Positions 1-10,376 of a DNA stretch of 64,000 nt are shown here, one piece after another. The number at the start of each line of letters is the position of its first letter. Position 1 is the first letter of the stretch. This DNA is from Anaerolinea sp. (GTDB lineage Bacteria > Chloroflexota > Anaerolineae > Anaerolineales > Anaerolineaceae). The translations under genes and the position numbers were made by a program. Where the stretch lies: the NCBI GenBank assembly GCA_013824865.1, contig PNON01000001.1, positions 1 to 64,000 on the forward strand, given 5' to 3'. A model generated the notes under the pieces. That model saw only the letters and a program-made list of their open reading frames with translations, ran no database searches and was not told the DNA's origin.

Positions 1-16
1 TTGAGAGAGAATTCAT

Positions 17-45
17 TTGACTTGACTCTTAAAATGCTATATACT
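17..45 (+). promoter_or_regulatory. sigma70-like promoter TTGACT-N17-TATACT
   Basis: TTGACT at 17-22, 17-nt spacer, TATACT at 40-45. Confidence 0.6.
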
Positions 46-107
46 TAATTTAAGGAGCCAGTATACGGCTATGCGAGAATTAATCTCAAAAAGTAGAAAG
101 CCTTAGT

Positions 108-144
108 AAGCGGCATGCGAATTTATACGCGTGCTGCTTTTTTT
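108..144 (+). terminator. Rho-independent terminator-like hairpin upstream of the first ORF
   Basis: 12-bp stem aagcggcatgcg/cgcgtgctgctt (two G-U pairs), 8-nt loop, then a run of 7 T. Confidence 0.7.
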
Positions 145-170
145 ATCACACCTTAATAAGGAGAGAACTA

Positions 171-413
171 ATGGATTACGGGATGATCGGCAAGATCGAC
201 AAAGCAAAACGGTATGCACAGGAGCGGAAGCGCATTCACCTGAACGCTATGACGGTTACCTTTGAAGGTGAGAATAATAACCACAATGTTGTGTATAAAG
301 ACGGCGAATGGCAATGCGACTGCGACTTCTTTCAGACCAGGTCGCGCTGCAGCCATACCATGGCTTTGGAGATGATCCTTGATGGGCTGGTACCAGAGTC
401 GGCAATCGAATAA
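171..413 (+). CDS. small SWIM zinc-finger-like protein
   Basis: 80 aa ORF with CDCDFFQTRSRCSH (CxC...CxH); RBS-like gagag upstream. Confidence 0.65.
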   Translation: MDYGMIGKIDKAKRYAQERKRIHLNAMTVTFEGENNNHNVVYKDGEWQCDCDFFQTRSRCSHTMALEMILDGLVPESAIE

Positions 414-566
414 AGCTCGCAAGACCATTCAAAGCAGGCCAGCCGGCCTGCTTTTTTTGTTGTTTCCGAGATATACGTCTCCTATTGCATCCAAATACTG
501 GCGTGCTACAATGTTTTTAAGGAAACGATGGCATGATTGATGCTTGAACAGCATGACGGAGGTAAT

Positions 567-1502
567 ATGGACGCGGTTAATAATTTACCTAAAAGAATAA
601 TAAGATTGGGAATCCTCCCCCTTCTGATAGTATCGCTGATGCTGGGCAGTTTCACGCCTGTGCAGGCTGCCGCGCCAACAGGCGGGACATACACTTGCGA
701 GACACCTTATCTCGTCCAGTGGGGGGATACCCTATACAAGATTGGGTTAAGATTTGGGGTGAGCTGGCCGATGATCGCCGCGAACAATGGCATTGGATAT
801 CCATATTGGGTGTATGCCGGGCAATATTTATGTATATCTGGCCCCGGTTATTCTTACGGTTACCCTGGATACAGCTACCCTTATTATAGCTATTACGGAT
901 ATAACTACTACAATTACGGCGTCGGTGTGACAATCACGAATAACATCGTCGATAAGAATGTCAGCATCCAAACCTCGTGGCTTCCGCGGTATGAGGTCTA
1001 TGATGTGTTGATAGGTACCTGCCAGAACGCGGGCTATGGCGGAACCTGGGTCGGAAAGATAGCCACTGATGGGGTGGATGGCGTGTATTCCGGTAAATAC
1101 AAAATCCCGGCAGCATATCACGGGATAAGCTGCCGGGCGGTACGACTTACCAGCCAGGTTTCGGGCAGCACCGGCTATGCTACCTTTTCCAATGGAACAG
1201 GATCGAGCGTTACTGCACCCCTGGATTTTTCAGTCATCAGCGTGGTCCGGAATAAGACCGTTACCATCATCATCAACAATGCCACCAAAGGGTTGAAATA
1301 TAAGATCTATATTGGCCATGAAGGGACTGGCGCAACGGGTGGTACTTATGTGGCCACATTTATTCCGGATTCGAATAAACCTGCCACACTCACTTACAAG
1401 ATCCCTGAGAAGTTGAAAGGTTCAACCAGGCTGGACTTGCGTATAAAAGGCATGTCCACTGGCGAAGATATTTACCACACCTTCCGCAATTCCACTCACT
1501 AA
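567..1502 (+). CDS. secreted LysM-domain protein with Tyr/Gly-rich linker
   Basis: Signal peptide, LysM (YLVQWGDTLYKIGLRFGVSWPMIAANNGI), YSYGYPGYSYPYYSYYGYNYYNYG linker. Confidence 0.75.
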   Translation: MDAVNNLPKRIIRLGILPLLIVSLMLGSFTPVQAAAPTGGTYTCETPYLVQWGDTLYKIGLRFGVSWPMIAANNGIGYPYWVYAGQYLCISGPGYSYGYPGYSYPYYSYYGYNYYNYGVGVTITNNIVDKNVSIQTSWLPRYEVYDVLIGTCQNAGYGGTWVGKIATDGVDGVYSGKYKIPAAYHGISCRAVRLTSQVSGSTGYATFSNGTGSSVTAPLDFSVISVVRNKTVTIIINNATKGLKYKIYIGHEGTGATGGTYVATFIPDSNKPATLTYKIPEKLKGSTRLDLRIKGMSTGEDIYHTFRNSTH

Positions 1503-1660
1503 TTCTGGTTTATTCAACCTAAGCTGACCTGCCCTTATGGTGAAGGTCAGCTTTTTTTGAAAACAGGCAAAGCTTACGACCAGAATTCCAATCAACAGCG
1601 AGTGGCTGTTTAATAAGGTAAAATTAAAGTTAATATAAGTTATAAGGAAAGGGAAATCTA

Positions 1661-2578
1661 TTGTTTGAGATCGTATTTCTGGGAACCTCAGCATCCGCAC
1701 CATCGGTTCACCGCGGCCTCTCCGCCCAGCTGGTGAAGCACGATGAGCACCGCTTTCTGATAGACTGCGGCGAAGGCACCCAGCGGCAAATTTTACAATC
1801 AGGGCTTGGTTTTAAACATATGAACCGCATCCTGATCACCCACAGCCATCTGGATCACATTTTGGGGTTGGCCGGGCTGCTCTCCACTTTCATGCGCTGG
1901 GAGGCGATTGAAGCTTTGGATATCTACGCGGGCAAAGCCTCGATCGAGCGCATTAACGATCTATTATACGGTGTGGTGCTGCGTAACACGCCAGCGCCCA
2001 TGGCGATCAACATGGTTCAGATACAGCCTGGCGTGATTCTGGAAGAGAAAGATTTCACTATTTCAGCGTTCCCGGTTTTCCACCGCGGGCAGGATTGTTA
2101 CGGCTTCCGGTTTGAAGAAAAAGGCAAGCAGCCTTTCCTGGCTGAAAAAGCTGACGAGTTGGGTGTTCCATCGGGTCCGTTGCGACGGGAACTGGTGCAG
2201 GGGAATACGATTACGCTGGAAGACGGCCGGCTGATAAGGCCAACAGATGTACTGGGGTCATTAAAAGAAGGTACACGCCTGGTGCATGTTGGGGATGTGG
2301 GGCAAACGGAGAACCTGGTACAGGAGTGTATGGGGGCGGATACGCTGGTTATCGAAGCCACCTACCTGGAGGAGGAAGCCGCCATGGCGAAGCAGTTTGC
2401 CCACCTTACCGCAAAACGCGCGGCAGAATTGGCGGTGGCAAGTGGCGTTAAGCAATTGCTCTTAACCCATATCTCGCGGAGGTACCGCGAAAAAGATGTT
2501 CTGGCGGAGGCGCAAGTTGTATTCCCAAATACCACCGTGGTCAGGGATTTCGACACATTTTTATGTAAGAGAATATGA
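1661..2578 (+). CDS. rnz: ribonuclease Z (tRNA 3' processing endonuclease)
   Basis: MBL fold: FLGTSASAPS, THSHLDHILGL, HVGDVGQTE, LTHISRRY. Confidence 0.9.
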   Translation: MFEIVFLGTSASAPSVHRGLSAQLVKHDEHRFLIDCGEGTQRQILQSGLGFKHMNRILITHSHLDHILGLAGLLSTFMRWEAIEALDIYAGKASIERINDLLYGVVLRNTPAPMAINMVQIQPGVILEEKDFTISAFPVFHRGQDCYGFRFEEKGKQPFLAEKADELGVPSGPLRRELVQGNTITLEDGRLIRPTDVLGSLKEGTRLVHVGDVGQTENLVQECMGADTLVIEATYLEEEAAMAKQFAHLTAKRAAELAVASGVKQLLLTHISRRYREKDVLAEAQVVFPNTTVVRDFDTFLCKRI

Positions 2579-2652
2579 GCAGAAAAAATAAATATTGCTA
2601 TCTAGGGAAAGGCTTGTGCGTTTCATATTCAATCAGCTCCGGCTCCGTGATG

Positions 2653-3062
2653 TTATTGTAGTAATGGAGGACGATTAAAGACGGTGTAAAGCAGCCAGGC
2701 GATCATGGCAATGATCACGAGCCAAAAGACTATCACGACCAACGCGGCTTTTCGGTTCTTTGCCAGATCTTCAGGTCGAATGTCTCGGGCTTTATTGCGC
2801 GAATCTGCCATCACCTCAGCTGGTATCATGCGGATGGCCAGCCAGATGCCGATAGGGAGGAATAAGGCGTATCCAGGTATCCAAGAAAGGGAATGAAATC
2901 CGGAATCAGATCAATGGGACTGATGGTGATGGCTACCAGGAACGCACAGAACGCCCGGGCGTACCAGGGAGTGCGGGGATCGCGATAGGCATACACTAGC
3001 ACGACCAGTTCTTTTTCCAACGTGCCTGACCAGGCTTTAAGCTGCTGCATGAATTGACGCAT
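2653..3062 (-). pseudogene. DUF1232/YkvA-like membrane protein, frameshifted
   Basis: N-terminal ORF ...ISPIDLIPDFIPFLGYLD; a 1-nt shift near 2865-2880 restores LFLPIGIWLAIRMIPAEVMADSRNKARDIRPEDLAKNRKAALVVIVFWLVIIAMIAWLLYTVFNRPPLLQ* ending at 2653. Confidence 0.7.
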
Positions 3063-3181
3063 AAGGATATTATAGGATGATATTGACCATGGGAATACGT
3101 TCGCAGCAATTTGCTTAGCTTGACTCCCTCAGCAGACAAAGGTAAGATTTCTGCATGTATCTAAAAGGCAGTAAGTGGAGC

Positions 3182-4435
3182 ATGCTTAAAAAACGCAAGC
3201 CATTGCGGCTGGGGCGTATCCTGTTCCTGTTGGTACTGGTGGGCGGTGTCTTATACTTCAACCAGGTGATCGTTCCAGTCACGGCTCCGTTCTTTATTCC
3301 CACTACCACCCCCACGCGAGCACCGGAAGCTTACATCGCGGATGCAGAAGCGCTCACTTTGGATGGGAAATTCCTGCAGGCGGTGGATGCTTATAAGCAA
3401 GCCATTGAAGTGGATCCGCAGAATGCCGCAAATTATGTGAACATAGCCAAGATCCTCATCTATACCCAGCAGTATGCCAACGCGCGAACTTCCGCTGAGA
3501 ATGCGCTACTGCTCAACCCCAACAACCCACAAGCGCATGTCATGCGCGCCTGGGCGCTGACATTACAGGGGGAGTATCAATTGGCTGAGGCGACAGTGAA
3601 ACGCGCGTTGGAGTTGGATAGCAATAACCCAATGGCACACGCCGTTTATGCTGAATTGCTGGTGAAGATGCTGGAGGTAGGCCAGGCGCCAATCAATGCC
3701 GCGGAAAAAGCCGCAGAGGAATCCCGCCTGGCGCTGGCTCTTGCCCCTGAGATTATGGAAACGCATCGGGCTCGCGGTATTGTGTTGCACAATACCGCCA
3801 ACTATGAGTTAGCCATACAGGAATACCTGACAGCCATCAATCTCAACCCGAATTTGCCAGACATCCACCTGGCTTTGGGTCTGGCATACCGCTCATTGGA
3901 TCCACCTCAATATGACCAGGCAGTGGAGGAATTTACTAAAGCAAACGCCCTGAATCCCGCCGATCCGCTGCCGGATACTTACATCGCCAGGACTTACGTT
4001 ACCATCGGTGAATATGCCAAGGCCATACAGTATGCAGAGCAGGCCAAGAATGATGCACCCTCAGACCCGTACATGTGGGGGAATCTGGGTACCATGTACT
4101 ACCGCAACCGGCAGTATGAAGACGCGGTGCTGCCATTGCAACTGACTGTCCGTGGTGGCAATGTCCCTGAGAGCGATGTGGTGGTGGAAGGTTTGGCGCT
4201 GGACTATGGCCGCATCGCAGAGTACTACTACCTTTATGGTTTAACCCTGGCGCGGCTGAACCAGTGTAATGAGGCTATTCAAGTATCGTCTCTTTTGATT
4301 CAGGGCGTGCCGAATGACGAGACCTCTGTGTATAATGCGAATGAGATGGTCAACATCTGCCAGGCGAACTTGAATGTCACTCCGGGGGCAGAATTGCAGG
4401 CAACCGAATTGCCCACAGAGACCCCTCAACCGTAG
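3182..4435 (+). CDS. TPR-repeat protein, membrane anchored
   Basis: N-terminal TM helix, then multiple TPR-like repeats. Confidence 0.8.
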   Translation: MLKKRKPLRLGRILFLLVLVGGVLYFNQVIVPVTAPFFIPTTTPTRAPEAYIADAEALTLDGKFLQAVDAYKQAIEVDPQNAANYVNIAKILIYTQQYANARTSAENALLLNPNNPQAHVMRAWALTLQGEYQLAEATVKRALELDSNNPMAHAVYAELLVKMLEVGQAPINAAEKAAEESRLALALAPEIMETHRARGIVLHNTANYELAIQEYLTAINLNPNLPDIHLALGLAYRSLDPPQYDQAVEEFTKANALNPADPLPDTYIARTYVTIGEYAKAIQYAEQAKNDAPSDPYMWGNLGTMYYRNRQYEDAVLPLQLTVRGGNVPESDVVVEGLALDYGRIAEYYYLYGLTLARLNQCNEAIQVSSLLIQGVPNDETSVYNANEMVNICQANLNVTPGAELQATELPTETPQP

Positions 4436-4436
4436 A

Positions 4437-5801
4437 ATGAACTTAACCGGCAAACAGATTTCGTTTCACCGTAAAAAGAGTTTGTTTAACCCGTACAAAG
4501 TCCTTTTGCTGCTTACATTGATCTTTGGTGGGGTGATGTTGCTGCGGGCAATCAACCAGGGAGATGTCAAACCCATGTTTGCTCCCACCATGACACCCAC
4601 GCGCACAAACCGCTCGCACATCCTGGAAGCACAAACGCAATTCGAGGCTGGCAACCTGAATGCAGCCATTGCTGCCTACCAGGCGGCGATTGAACTTTCT
4701 CCCAATGATGGCACGTTGTGGGCAGAGCTGGCCAGGATCCAGACATATTCTTCCGCCAGCCTGACTACAGACGCAGCTCGAAGTCAGCGGTTAAATGAAG
4801 CGCTGGAATCCATCAACAAAGCCCGCGACCTGTCCCCGGATAGCTCGATAGTCCATGCCATACGCAGCTTTGTATTGGACTGGAATGCAAACCCGGTCAT
4901 TGCGGGGGAAAAGACACAAGCGTATCTGACGGAAGCCGAGCAGGAGGCTGTCAGGGCACTGCAGTTGGATAACCGAAACACCCTGGCGCTGGCTTTCTAC
5001 GCGGAAATCCTGATCGACTCATTGAAATGGACTCAGGCGCAGCAATACATTGAGCAGGCAGTGGCCAGGGATGACACCCTGATGGATGTACACCGCATCT
5101 ACGGGCAGCTATGGGAATCGATGGGAGATTACCCCTCGGCTATCGAGGAGTACAAGAAAGCCGCCATGCTCGCGCCCAATATGACCTTTTTATATATCTA
5201 TATTGGGGCCAATTACCGGCGTATGGCAGCCAATGACCCAGAATCCCCTTATTATATTAATTCATTGGAGTACTTTGAGAAAGCTGCCAACATCAATGAA
5301 CAATTGGGGGTTAAAGACCCTGTGCCTTATCTTTCAATCTCAAAGACTTACTCGCAGATGGGCGAATTCTTCATTGCATCGCGCAATGTGCAAAAAGCCT
5401 TGACCTTCGATCCATCCAACGCGGATGTTTACGGCCAGTTGGGCATTGTTTACTTCAAAGCCAAGAACTATGAGGGCTCTATCCCGGCTTTAAAGTGCGC
5501 GGTGTACGGCTGCAACGCGGTGGAAAGCTGCGAAGCGCGGCAGTGTGATGCAGAGACAGACCCGGATATCGTGATTGCCGGGTTGCCAATCTCAAATACG
5601 ACAGTGGTTTATTATTACACCTACGGGTCGGTGCTGGCCGGGCTGGCGCGTACAACGAATGATTATTGCACTGAATCTCTGCGGGTGTTTTCGGAAGTGC
5701 GGGCACAATACTATCGGGATAAAGACATCATGAGTATTGTTCAGGCGGGTGAGCAGATCTGTGAGTCGCTGTATGCCACGCCAACTCCGCGCGGGCCGTA
5801 A
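4437..5801 (+). CDS. TPR-repeat protein, paralogue of the preceding gene
   Basis: TM anchor, shared P(T)MTPTRT-like segment, TPR repeats; starts right after the preceding stop. Confidence 0.8.
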   Translation: MNLTGKQISFHRKKSLFNPYKVLLLLTLIFGGVMLLRAINQGDVKPMFAPTMTPTRTNRSHILEAQTQFEAGNLNAAIAAYQAAIELSPNDGTLWAELARIQTYSSASLTTDAARSQRLNEALESINKARDLSPDSSIVHAIRSFVLDWNANPVIAGEKTQAYLTEAEQEAVRALQLDNRNTLALAFYAEILIDSLKWTQAQQYIEQAVARDDTLMDVHRIYGQLWESMGDYPSAIEEYKKAAMLAPNMTFLYIYIGANYRRMAANDPESPYYINSLEYFEKAANINEQLGVKDPVPYLSISKTYSQMGEFFIASRNVQKALTFDPSNADVYGQLGIVYFKAKNYEGSIPALKCAVYGCNAVESCEARQCDAETDPDIVIAGLPISNTTVVYYYTYGSVLAGLARTTNDYCTESLRVFSEVRAQYYRDKDIMSIVQAGEQICESLYATPTPRGP

Positions 5802-5832
5802 GGGCACGGTGTCATCGCGGGCTTTTTGGTAG

Positions 5833-5881
5833 GTTGGATAGAGCCGGTTCCCGAGCTTGTCGAGGGACAACGAAATCCAAC
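5833..5881. repeat. intergenic inverted-repeat element around cccgagcttgtcgaggg
   Basis: gttggat...atccaac outer arms; ggttcccgagcttgtcgagggac core; translates as the familiar PSTSSGTG. Confidence 0.5.
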
Positions 5882-6002
5882 TAATAGGAAAACCATAGAT
5901 TGCTTAGGTCGTAAAAGGCACTCCCCAATAATATATAAGAGTTGTATAAGAATCGCATTTTCCACTTGACTCCATGTTTGAAGACGGGTATTATAGGGTG
6001 TG

Positions 6003-6029
6003 TTAGCACTCACTTCACGAGAGTGCTAA
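6003..6029 (+). promoter_or_regulatory. CIRCE operator (HrcA site)
   Basis: Perfect TTAGCACTC-N9-GAGTGCTAA upstream of groES. Confidence 0.97.
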
Positions 6030-6068
6030 CCATACCCAAAGTTTACACATTCTATATTGGAGGATTTT

Positions 6069-6368
6069 ATGGCAATAAACTTAAAACCCCTGGGCAGCCG
6101 CGTGGTTGTCGAACCCATCGAGCAGGAAGAAGTACTTCCGAGTGGCCTCGTCTTACCGGAAACAGCAAAAGAAAAACCTCAGAAAGGCACTGTCCTTTCC
6201 GTTGGCGCTGGAGACCGCGATGATGAAGGCAAGCGCGTCCCCATGGACGTAAAAGTTGGCGATGTCGTGCTTTATGCAAAATACGGCGGCACCGAGATCA
6301 AGCTGGAAAGCAAGAAACTACTCATCCTGCGCGAATCTGACATTCTCGCCATTGTTGAAGGCAAGTAA
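6069..6368 (+). CDS. groS: co-chaperonin GroES
   Basis: [21 protein letters not shown]...[11 protein letters not shown]...[10 protein letters not shown]. Confidence 0.97.
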   Translation: MAINLKPLGSRVVVEPIEQEEVLPSGLVLPETAKEKPQKGTVLSVGAGDRDDEGKRVPMDVKVGDVVLYAKYGGTEIKLESKKLLILRESDILAIVEGK

Positions 6369-6386
6369 TTTTTAGTAAATTAATAA

Positions 6387-8030
<1,644 letters not shown>

Positions 8031-8057
8031 ATCGACTCAGGGAATTACAAACACACA

Positions 8058-8087
8058 CCGGACGGGAATTTCCCGTCCGGTTCTTTT
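8058..8087 (+). terminator. Rho-independent terminator after groEL
   Basis: Perfect 10-bp stem ccggacggga/tcccgtccgg, 3-nt loop, ttctttt. Confidence 0.85.
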
Positions 8088-8324
8088 ATTGATATTTCAG
8101 TTGCATCCGCAGGGACTAGTCCCAGCAGTTTATTCTCCCGCCTCCTTGACATTAATACTATCCCCGGTCAGGAGAACGAATGCAGCCATTGGAGAGGATG
8201 TCTGCGAAGCAGTAAACGAACAAAAGCAGCCCCCGATATATAACCTTCTTGAACCAGCTTCGCCTAACGTTGTTATAATTAGCAAATTAGCGGTATATCT
8301 AACAGCATTCTTGGAGGTAATCCC

Positions 8325-8672
8325 ATGAAAATTCTATTTATCCTTAACGATTCCCCTTATGGCATTGAGCGGCCATACAATGGGCTGCGACTGGCGATGA
8401 GTCTTTCAAAAAAACCGGATGTTGAACTATCAGTCAGCCTGATGGGGGATGCGGTTCTTTGTGCCAGGAAAGGGCAAAAAACGCCGGATGGTTTTTATAA
8501 CATCGAACGCATGATTCAGAGCCTTGTCCGAAAGGGCATGGTAGCCACCTGAGGCACTTGTTCTGAAGCCCGCGGGCTCGGGCAAAATGATTTGATTGAT
8601 GGCGTTCAGCGAAGTTCTATGGAAGAGCTGGCAGACAAGGTGATTGAAGCGGATAAAGTTTTGGTGTTTTAA
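8325..8672 (+). CDS. DsrE-family protein with in-frame UGA; candidate selenoprotein (or recently decayed gene)
   Basis: ORF reads MKILFILNDSPYG...SLVRKGMVAT-[TGA 8550-8552]-GTCSEARGLGQNDLIDGVQRSSMEELADKVIEADKVLVF-TAA; downstream part fits the DsrE CGxC...ARG...ADKVLVF motif in the same frame. Confidence 0.65.
8568..8583 (+). promoter_or_regulatory. putative bacterial SECIS-like stem-loop
   Basis: gcccg-cgggct-cgggc: 5-bp stem, 6-nt loop with G at loop position 2, loop begins 20 nt after the UGA. Confidence 0.4.
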
Positions 8673-8950
8673 TTCGGGCGTTCTTTCAAAGCTGACTCCT
8701 CACCGTCCCTGGCGAGGAGAGATGGGGGGAAACGCAACCGCGTAGTAGCTAGATCGATTGGGGTAGGTTCAACCGTTTCGCGTGGAAGGGTATTGTAATT
8801 GTATAGACAAATTGTATAATTAAAAATATGCAGTGAATTTTGCCTTTCAGCATCCATTCACTGGTTTTCGGATTATTTACGCTGCTGAGTGATCAGGATT
8901 CTTTTTGCATGTGTTCTTAAATCACAAGGACCTAATGATCGAAAGGAGTA

Positions 8951-9334
8951 ATGATGAGCACAGAAGAACCTACTCAAAATAAAAGGGGAGGGTGCCTTAC
9001 AGTTTTCCTTATCGTCTTATTCATCGTAAGCCCACTATACATACTCATAAGCGTTGTCCCGCCTTCAGAACAGTTGCAGGAATCGCTTCCAAACTGGCCT
9101 GTGTGGGCAATGTATCTGATGGGTTTACTTGGATTGCTAAACCTGGTGTCTGCCATTGCCATGTGGAAATGGAAAAAATGGGGCGCATTTGTTTTTGCCA
9201 GTGCTGTTACCATTTTCTTTGGTATGAGTATACTCAGAGGCGCCATAAGCCCACCAGGCGCTCTCTTTGGGCTTGCCATTAGTATTGCAGTTCTGGTAAG
9301 AATTTTGAAACCAGTCTGGCAAAAGATGAAGTAG
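8951..9334 (+). CDS. small multi-TM hypothetical protein
   Basis: 127 aa, RBS gaaaggag, hydrophobic segments. Confidence 0.6.
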   Translation: MMSTEEPTQNKRGGCLTVFLIVLFIVSPLYILISVVPPSEQLQESLPNWPVWAMYLMGLLGLLNLVSAIAMWKWKKWGAFVFASAVTIFFGMSILRGAISPPGALFGLAISIAVLVRILKPVWQKMK

Positions 9335-9360
9335 CAAGTAGAGACACGTCCCTGCGCGAA

Positions 9361-9453
9361 TTAACGCCCCTCCACAATCTTGATCTCTTCCTCGGTCAGC
9401 CCGCATAACTCATACACCAGCATGTCGGTCCGCTGGTCGGTCTGGTCAGTCTG
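9361..9453 (-). pseudogene. 3'-end remnant of type IIG RM gene
   Basis: Reverse complement encodes ...DRQID.LVYEL.GLTEEEIKIVEG-like tail, matching the 3' end of the gene at 12011-15115. Confidence 0.7.
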
Positions 9454-9538
9454 ATGCTTATGCAGACACAGGCAGTTGATGCAATCGGTCAATTCCTATG
9501 CATCTGGGTTGCGTTCCAAGGATTGGTTCAAATGAATT

Positions 9539-10282
9539 TTATTTGCTTGGTTTTTCATACCTTTCGATAAAGCTCTTTAAAAAATCATAAGTTTTGTTTA
9601 AATCTTCATGTCCAATATTATGAATAATATCAGGATCATTAGGGTATGGTTTTGTGTTGTTGTCCTGTAATAGTATTAGAGCCAATGGATCAAGAGCCAT
9701 TAAAGAATAAATAGCACCACAAATCAGTTCTTCAGTCATGTCAGCATCTTTGGCAGAATCCATTTCATCTTTTAACCTGAAAGCATTGCCAATGGTATTT
9801 CGATTGTGAATATGACCTGCAGGGCCTTCAATTTTTGAATGTACGACTTTGCTAAATGTACTATAGAGTATCATCCAATTCGAAATTGGTTTTTGCTTTG
9901 CCCACCTAGTTGCTTCCGAAAAAGGTGAGAGTTTACCTGAAAAGTAACGTGGTATTAACTCCCTATTTTCACCGAGATACCCAATTATTGCGATTCTTTC
10001 CATTAGTGATCTAAGTAGGGTAATCGCATCTGCCTGGTACCCGATTCTAATTAACTGTATGATGGCGAGAAGTGCTTCATATCCAGAGAGTGATATTAGT
10101 GAAGCCTGCGGGTCGGCTTTACCTGAAATACCTGCTTTACGAGAAAGTGAACAACCCCTCCAGATATAAAAAAGGAGAATGCGAATTACCGCCCCATAGT
10201 CATTGTCAACACTTGTCAATGATATCTCGGAGATAAACGAGTCGCGAAATGCGATTGAATCGGATCGAATGTTTTGGTACAT
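9539..10282 (-). CDS. hypothetical protein, DUF5677-like
   Basis: 247 aa with LLRSLMERIAIIGYL-type motif; family assignment by eye only. Confidence 0.4.
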   Translation of the reverse strand: MYQNIRSDSIAFRDSFISEISLTSVDNDYGAVIRILLFYIWRGCSLSRKAGISGKADPQASLISLSGYEALLAIIQLIRIGYQADAITLLRSLMERIAIIGYLGENRELIPRYFSGKLSPFSEATRWAKQKPISNWMILYSTFSKVVHSKIEGPAGHIHNRNTIGNAFRLKDEMDSAKDADMTEELICGAIYSLMALDPLALILLQDNNTKPYPNDPDIIHNIGHEDLNKTYDFLKSFIERYEKPSK

Positions 10283-10376
10283 ATTAGCCTCATTTTTGAT
10301 TATATATTATTGTATTTTCACAAAAATATATATTTAACTTTTTTTCATCTCCCCACAATTTTGGTCTCATTATCGG

